Source: Patescibacteria group bacterium (GTDB lineage Bacteria > Patescibacteriota > Patescibacteriia > Patescibacteriales > JAHJJO01). Taken from it: a DNA stretch of 6,934 nt. The DNA lies in assembly GCA_018822835.1 (NCBI GenBank), contig JAHJJO010000063.1:1-6934 (forward strand), in the 5' to 3' direction. Shown here one piece after another: positions 1-3,913 of the stretch (its first letter is position 1; the number at the start of each line of letters is the position of its first letter). Made by a program: the position numbers and the translations under genes. The notes below the pieces were generated by a model. It saw only the letters and a program-made list of their open reading frames with translations. It searched no databases and was not told the DNA's origin.

Positions 1-154
1 AAATTTTTTTGCTTGTTTTTGTTTCATAGGATTGAGATTATAATAATTAAATAAAACGATTACAAAAGTGTAATCAAATTATTATATCCTCAACCCCACG
101 AAACTTCAAGTGGGGGGTATACTTTTATACCAAAGTTAGCAAAATCTAAAAATT
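1..154 (+). promoter_or_regulatory. Structured 5' leader of leuS with three adjacent hairpins
   Basis: Hairpin 1 pairs 32-36 with 89-93 and 39-48 with 77-86 (10 bp, TATAATAATT with AATTATTATA). It encloses a 6-bp inner stem, GATTAC (58-63) with GTAATC (70-75). Hairpin 2 pairs CCCCAC (94-99) with GTGGGG (110-115). Hairpin 3 pairs GGTATA (116-121) with TATACC (126-131). None is followed by a U tract, so they do not look like terminators. I see no T-box signature. A TATAAT lies at 39-44 but no well-placed -35 box goes with it, so I call no promoter. The role is unknown; position suggests control of leuS translation or mRNA stability. Confidence 0.45.
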
Positions 155-3100
155 ATGTATAATCACAAAAAAATAGAAAAAAAATGGCAGGAGAAATGGG
201 AAGATAATAAAATTTATCAAGTTGACTTAGATAAAGCTAAAAAGCCATTTTATAATTTAATGATGTTTCCGTATCCGTCTGCCGAAGGATTGCATGTTGG
301 AAATATGTATGCTTTTGTGCATAGCGATGTTTATGGACGGTTTATGAAATTGCAAGGATACGATATGTTTGAGCCAATTGGTTTGGATGGTTTTGGTATT
401 CATTCGGAAAATTACGCGATAAAAATTGGTGAGCATATTAAAGATGTTTCAAAACGAACTGAAAAGCATTTTTATGATCAGCTGCATAAAATTGGAAACG
501 CTTATGATTGGAGCAGAAAAGTTGAAACTTATAATCCAAATTATTACAAATGGACTCAGTGGCTATTTTTGCAAATGTATAAAAAAAATTTGGCATATCG
601 CAAGAAATCATCAGTAAATTGGTGCCCGAGCTGTAAAACGGTTTTGTCTGATGAACAAGTGGTGAAGTTAAAAGTTTGCCCTGTTAAATCCTGCAGAGCA
701 AGAATTTTGTTAAAGACAAAATTATTTAACAGGGTGAATAAAGTTCATAAAGTTAAAAGTAATAAAGAAGAAGAGGTTAATGTTTGCGAGAGGTGTGATA
801 CGCCTGTGGAGAAGAAGCAGATGGAACAGTGGTTTTGGAAAATCACGGATTATGCGGAAAGATTGCTGAAAAATTTAAACTGGCTTGACTGGAGTGAAGA
901 AGTTAAGACAATTCAGAAGAATTGGATTGGAAAAAGTGAAGGAGTCGTTATCCAATTTTCAATGAACATGAGTAAAGACATCCGATGTCCAAAAAATAAG
1001 AAGTTGAACTTCGAAGTTTCGAAGTTCAACTTCTTATTTTTTGGACATCGGATGTCTAAGGATATTTTAGAAGTTTTTACAACACGGCCAGACACTTTAT
1101 TTGGTTGCACTTATATGGTTGTTTGTCCGGAACACAAATCAATTATCAATTATCAATTATCAATTACGAATTATGCGGAGGTGTGTAAATATATTGAACA
1201 GGCAAAAAAGAAGAGCGAATTAGATCGGACGGATTTGAATAAAGATAAAACAGGGGTTGAGTTAAAGGGTGTTAAGGCCATAAACCCTGTAAACAATGAA
1301 GAAATTCCAATTTTTGTGGCTGATTATGTTTTGCCTGATTATGGCACAGGCGCGATTATGGCTGTTCCAGCGCATGATGAACGGGATTTTGAATTTGCGA
1401 AAAAATATAGGTTAAAAATCAAAGAAGTTGTCGCTCCATTTTTAAGAGATAACCCAAGGAAAGATAAAGAAACAGAAAAAAGAGATGTTGTCACAGTAAT
1501 TGTAAAAAATCCACAAAATAATACTTTTTTATGTTTAAACTGGAATACTACGGAATGGCAATCTTTTCCTACTGGAGGTATAGAGAAAGACGATTTAAAT
1601 TTAATTACAGTGGCTAAGCGCGAAGTAGAAGAGGAAACAGGATATAAAAATATTAAATTTATTAAGCAGATTGGCAATTCTATATATGCTGAATTTTATA
1701 GACCACATAAAGATTCTAATGTCTATGCGCATTTTAAATATTTATTATTTGAATTAGAAAACGAAGAAAGAGCTGAAATTTCTCAAAAGGAAAAAAGTCA
1801 ACATAAAGCTGTTTGGGTAGAAGAAAAGAAAGTGAACTCTTTTATTAATGTTTGGAATCAAAAAATAGCTTGGAAGAAATTAATTCACGGTGATTTTGCA
1901 TATTGCGAAGAAGGAATTAATATTAATTCTAATAATACAAAAACCCCTGAAAAATCAGAGGCTTTTGTTGGTTCTGAGGATTGTTATCCCCAGCACAAAG
2001 TCAGGTATTGTCAATCTATTAATAGTATAAAGTATAATAAAAATAATGTCAAGCACTTTCAATGCGGTGCTGAGCCGGCAGAGGGATTCGAACCCTCAAG
2101 TCATGGTTTGACAATACCTGACTCGCGCCATGCCGCCGGCACGTACACGCCAAATTTACTATATCAGAAAAATCAAGATCAGACAAAGCCATTAAATTTA
2201 AATGGATTAGAAACAAAACAAGCAAAAGAGAAAATAATTAAATGGCTTGAAGAAAATAAAATTGGAAAGCGTGAAGTGAATTATAAACTTCGCGATTGGT
2301 GCGTTAGCAGGCAAAGATATTGGGGTCCGCCTATTCCAATGATTTATTGCGAACATTGCGCTCAAAATGCAAAAACCCCTGAGAAAAACTCAGAGGGTTT
2401 TTGTGAGTCTGAGGGTTGTTGTCCCCAGTACGGTCAGGATTGTCACCTTGTTTATAGTGTAAAGCACAATAAAAAATTTGTCAAGTCGTCTAATAATATC
2501 AGCATGGAGCCGGTGGAGGGATTCGAACCCTCGGTTCACAAGGTGACAATCCTGGAACCGCACCATGCCACCGGCACTCCCACGCCAAATTTACTATATC
2601 AAGAAATTCAAAATCAGGCAAAAAGTCAATCTGGCTGGCATTCTGCGCCTGAAAAAGATTTGCCAGTTGAATTGCCGGAGATGGATGATTTTTTACCAGA
2701 CGGAACAGGCAAAGGACCATTGAACAAAATTAAAGAATTTGTAAATGTAAAATGCCCAAAATGTGGAAAGCCAGCTAAAAGAGAAACAGACGTGTCTGAT
2801 CCTTTTGTTGACTCTTGTTGGTATTTTCTTCGTTATTTGTCTACTGAATTTAATAATAAAGCATTGGACAAAGAAAGATTAAAAAAATGGATGCCTGTTG
2901 ATATGTATATTGGCGGAAGAGAGCATAGTGTTTTGCATTTATTATACGCGCGTTTTGTAAATATGGTTTTATATGATTTGGGATATTCGCCAGAAGAAGA
3001 GCCATTTAAAAAATTTCGCGCTCATGGACTTTTAATTAAAGATGGAGTCAAGATGAGCAAGTCAAAAGGCAATGTTATTAATCCTGATGAATATATTGAA

Positions 3101-3913
3101 AAATATGGAGCAGACGCAGTGCGAATGTATTTAATGTTTTTAGGCGACATGCGGCAAGGAGGAGATTGGAGAGACAGTGGGATTAAGGGGATGAAGCGGT
3201 TTGTGAATAGAATATATAATTTATTTAACAAGATACAAGATACAAGATACAAGGATACAAACAAATTTAAAATTTCAAACAATACGTCAAAATCCGACAT
3301 CCGACATCCGACATCCGACATCCGAAATTTGCATAAAACTATTAAGGGCGTTACTGAGGATTTAGAGAATTTAAAATTTAATACAGCAATTTCTAAATTA
3401 ATGATTTTAGTGAATAAGCTGGAACAAGACACTAAGTTTCCAAAAACAGCCCCGCCCCAGTTCGCCGCGGCGAACTGGGGCGGGGCTGTTTTTGGAAACT
3501 TAGTGTCTTGTTCCAGCTTATTCACTAAAATCATTAATTTAGAAATTGCTGTATTAAATTTTAAATTCTCTAAATCCTCAGTAACGCCCTTAATAGTTTT
3601 ATGCAAATTTCGGATGTCGGATGTCGGATGTCGGATGTCGGATTTTGACGTATTGTTTGAAATTTTAAATTTGTTTGTATCCTTGTATCTTGTATCTTGT
3701 ATCTTGTTAAATAAATTATATATTCTATTCACAAACCGCTTCATCCCCTTAATCCCACTGTCTCTCCAATCTCCTCCTTGCCGCATGTCGCCTAAAAACA
3801 TTAAATACATTCGCACTGCGTCTGCTCCATATTTTTCAATATATTCATCAGGATTAATAACATTGCCTTTTGACTTGCTCATCTTGACTCCATCTTTAAT
3901 TAAAAGTCCATGA
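155..3913 (+). CDS. leuS: Leucyl-tRNA synthetase with many in-frame insertions; C-terminus missing, frame ends in antisense artefact
   Basis: LeuRS charges tRNA-Leu with leucine in the cytoplasm and hydrolyses mischarged tRNA in its CP1 editing domain. The start MYNHKKIEKKWQ is typical of the family. The class I HIGH-type motif is HVGN at residues 47-50. Cysteine pairs lie at C157/C160 and C211/C214. The editing domain shows TTRPD at 309-313 and VPAHDERD at 404-411, and is interrupted by a Nudix domain (445-578). A second set of cysteine pairs lies at C732/C735 and C867/C870, and KMSKS is at 966-970. Element insertions occupy residues 595-678 and 739-823. Authentic sequence ends near residue 1091, inside the helical anticodon-binding domain; residues 1105-1252 are the reverse strand of the same gene and are not protein. 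Bacterial LeuRS is usually about 800-880 residues, so the excess comes from the insertions and this tail. No convincing Shine-Dalgarno sequence precedes the ATG. Confidence 0.93.
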   Translation: MYNHKKIEKKWQEKWEDNKIYQVDLDKAKKPFYNLMMFPYPSAEGLHVGNMYAFVHSDVYGRFMKLQGYDMFEPIGLDGFGIHSENYAIKIGEHIKDVSKRTEKHFYDQLHKIGNAYDWSRKVETYNPNYYKWTQWLFLQMYKKNLAYRKKSSVNWCPSCKTVLSDEQVVKLKVCPVKSCRARILLKTKLFNRVNKVHKVKSNKEEEVNVCERCDTPVEKKQMEQWFWKITDYAERLLKNLNWLDWSEEVKTIQKNWIGKSEGVVIQFSMNMSKDIRCPKNKKLNFEVSKFNFLFFGHRMSKDILEVFTTRPDTLFGCTYMVVCPEHKSIINYQLSITNYAEVCKYIEQAKKKSELDRTDLNKDKTGVELKGVKAINPVNNEEIPIFVADYVLPDYGTGAIMAVPAHDERDFEFAKKYRLKIKEVVAPFLRDNPRKDKETEKRDVVTVIVKNPQNNTFLCLNWNTTEWQSFPTGGIEKDDLNLITVAKREVEEETGYKNIKFIKQIGNSIYAEFYRPHKDSNVYAHFKYLLFELENEERAEISQKEKSQHKAVWVEEKKVNSFINVWNQKIAWKKLIHGDFAYCEEGININSNNTKTPEKSEAFVGSEDCYPQHKVRYCQSINSIKYNKNNVKHFQCGAEPAEGFEPSSHGLTIPDSRHAAGTYTPNLLYQKNQDQTKPLNLNGLETKQAKEKIIKWLEENKIGKREVNYKLRDWCVSRQRYWGPPIPMIYCEHCAQNAKTPEKNSEGFCESEGCCPQYGQDCHLVYSVKHNKKFVKSSNNISMEPVEGFEPSVHKVTILEPHHATGTPTPNLLYQEIQNQAKSQSGWHSAPEKDLPVELPEMDDFLPDGTGKGPLNKIKEFVNVKCPKCGKPAKRETDVSDPFVDSCWYFLRYLSTEFNNKALDKERLKKWMPVDMYIGGREHSVLHLLYARFVNMVLYDLGYSPEEEPFKKFRAHGLLIKDGVKMSKSKGNVINPDEYIEKYGADAVRMYLMFLGDMRQGGDWRDSGIKGMKRFVNRIYNLFNKIQDTRYKDTNKFKISNNTSKSDIRHPTSDIRNLHKTIKGVTEDLENLKFNTAISKLMILVNKLEQDTKFPKTAPPQFAAANWGGAVFGNLVSCSSLFTKIINLEIAVLNFKFSKSSVTPLIVLCKFRMSDVGCRMSDFDVLFEILNLFVSLYLVSCILLNKLYILFTNRFIPLIPLSLQSPPCRMSPKNIKYIRTASAPYFSIYSSGLITLPFDLLILTPSLIKSP
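679..734. repeat. Interrupted palindrome inserted in the LeuRS zinc-knuckle region
   Basis: The outer arms CCCTGTTAAAT (679-689) and ATTTAACAGGG (724-734) pair over 11 bp. An inner stem AATTTTGT (703-710) with ACAAAATT (716-723) forms 8 bp around TAAAG, leaving a 13-nt one-sided bulge (690-702). The segment falls between the cysteine pairs C157/C160 and C211/C214, where LeuRS normally has only a few residues, so it adds roughly 35 residues including C175 and C180. An 11-nt direct repeat, AAGTTAAAAGT, flanks it at 665-675 and 750-760. This could be a target duplication or chance in A-rich DNA. Confidence 0.7.
976..1057. repeat. Perfect 82-bp palindromic element inside the LeuRS editing domain
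   Basis: The arms 976-1015 and 1018-1057 are exact 40-nt inverted repeats around a 2-nt centre (GT). The element starts AGACATCCGATGTCC and ends with its complement. It is read in frame as extra residues between the KSEG segment and TTRPDT, where the LeuRS fold has a surface connection. Dinucleotide AA flanks it on both sides (974-975, 1058-1059); with a 2-bp duplication the total insertion would be 84 bp, which keeps the frame. Similar in-frame palindromes are known in Rickettsia (RPE elements); I claim analogy only. It shares its start pattern and length with the central palindrome at 3427-3508. Confidence 0.85.
1139..1173. repeat. Heptanucleotide tandem repeat, TCAATTA x4 plus a diverged fifth unit
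   Basis: Units lie at 1139-1145, 1146-1152, 1153-1159 and 1160-1166, followed by CGAATTA at 1167-1173. A 7-nt period read in triplets gives a 7-residue peptide repeat, seen as SIINYQLSITNY in LeuRS just after the PEHK segment of the editing domain. It lies in a probable surface loop. This is one of three repeats in the gene that share a 7-nt period but not a sequence. Confidence 0.9.
1487..1888 (+). other. Nudix hydrolase-like domain inserted in the LeuRS editing domain (residues 445-578)
   Basis: After the AHDERDFEFAKKY segment the protein switches to a Nudix fold and returns to LeuRS sequence only at or beyond GDFAYCEEG (residue 579 onward). The Nudix box is G475-x5-L481-x7-R489-E490-V491-x-E493-E494-x-G496-Y497. 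The metal-binding glutamates E490, E493 and E494 and the arginine are present; only the first glutamate of the consensus is replaced, by L481. The downstream segment ending HKAVWVEEKKVNSFI fits the C-terminal strand and helix of Nudix proteins. From memory, such insertions occur in other CPR LeuRS proteins. Activity and substrate are unknown; hydrolysis of a nucleotide, or a purely structural role beside the editing site, are both possible. Confidence 0.85.
1939..1967 (-). terminator. Terminator of RNA2, element B (mirror)
   Basis: Reverse complement of 4969-4996. On the leuS strand its U tract is weaker than in element A. Confidence 0.6.
1939..2017 (-). ncRNA. RNA2 of element B (mirror)
   Basis: Reverse complement of 4918-4996. 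Confidence 0.55.
2024..2052 (-). promoter_or_regulatory. RNA2 promoter of element B (mirror)
   Basis: Reverse complement of 4883-4911. Confidence 0.65.
2073..2140 (-). ncRNA. RNA1 of element B (mirror)
   Basis: Reverse complement of 4795-4862; antisense to leuS codons in arm 1. Confidence 0.65.
2158..2186 (-). promoter_or_regulatory. RNA1 promoter of element B (mirror)
   Basis: Reverse complement of 4749-4777. Confidence 0.5.
2371..2402 (-). terminator. Terminator of RNA2, element A (mirror; potentially bidirectional)
   Basis: Reverse complement of 4533-4564. On the leuS sense strand the same stem is followed by TTTTTG (from 2398), so leuS mRNA could terminate here when not covered by ribosomes. 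Confidence 0.65.
2371..2449 (-). ncRNA. RNA2 of element A (mirror)
   Basis: Reverse complement of 4486-4564. Confidence 0.55.
2456..2484 (-). promoter_or_regulatory. RNA2 promoter of element A (mirror)
   Basis: Reverse complement of 4451-4479. Confidence 0.6.
2505..2575 (-). ncRNA. RNA1 of element A (mirror)
   Basis: Reverse complement of 4360-4430; lies antisense to leuS codons in arm 1. Confidence 0.65.
2593..2621 (-). promoter_or_regulatory. RNA1 promoter of element A (mirror)
   Basis: Reverse complement of 4314-4342; in this arm it points against leuS transcription. Confidence 0.5.

Larger units (their letters stand above)
1939..2186 (-). mobile_element. Element B (arm 1): tRNA-like RNA plus antisense RNA, inserted in leuS
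   Basis: Element B lies antisense to leuS and covers LeuRS residues 595-678. It runs from the RNA1 promoter (2158-2186) through the tRNA-like region (2073-2140) and the RNA2 promoter (2024-2052) to the RNA2 terminator (1939-1967). LeuRS-like sequence stops near the CEEG residues and resumes near LNGLETKQAK, so the element sits just after the Nudix domain. It reads through in frame as a peptide containing EPAEGFEPSSHG, a phrase typical of translated antisense tRNA. See the plus-strand mirror at 4749-4996 for the structural detail. Confidence 0.65.
2371..2621 (-). mobile_element. Element A (arm 1): second copy of the tRNA-like / antisense RNA element in leuS
   Basis: Element A is antisense to leuS and covers LeuRS residues 739-823, between the cysteine pair C732/C735 and the GWHSAPEKDLPVELP segment that normally follows closely. 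The order of parts is the same as in B: RNA1 promoter (2593-2621), tRNA-like region (2505-2575), RNA2 promoter (2456-2484), terminator (2371-2402). It is 251 bp between the same landmarks, against 248 in B, and is read in the same LeuRS frame as B. Two homologous insertions at unrelated points of one gene argue for a mobile or dispersed element. No transposase or other protein is encoded, so any movement would have to be driven in trans. Confidence 0.65.

Noticed and set aside
1..154. A T-box riboswitch controlling leuS
   Set aside because: I find no T-box consensus segment, no specifier-loop layout with a Leu codon I can defend, and no terminator/antiterminator pair before the ATG.
1939..2621. 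Introns or inteins removed from leuS
   Set aside because: The structured RNAs lie on the antisense strand and the sense strand shows no group I or II core. The inserted peptides have no intein motifs.
3228..3326. A CRISPR array
   Set aside because: The units are 7 nt with no spacers between them; these are simple tandem repeats.
3468..3913. A novel C-terminal domain of LeuRS (residues 1105-1252)
   Set aside because: These codons are the reverse complement of the same gene, read after the symmetry point. They have no LeuRS anticodon-domain character and exist only because of the fold-back.
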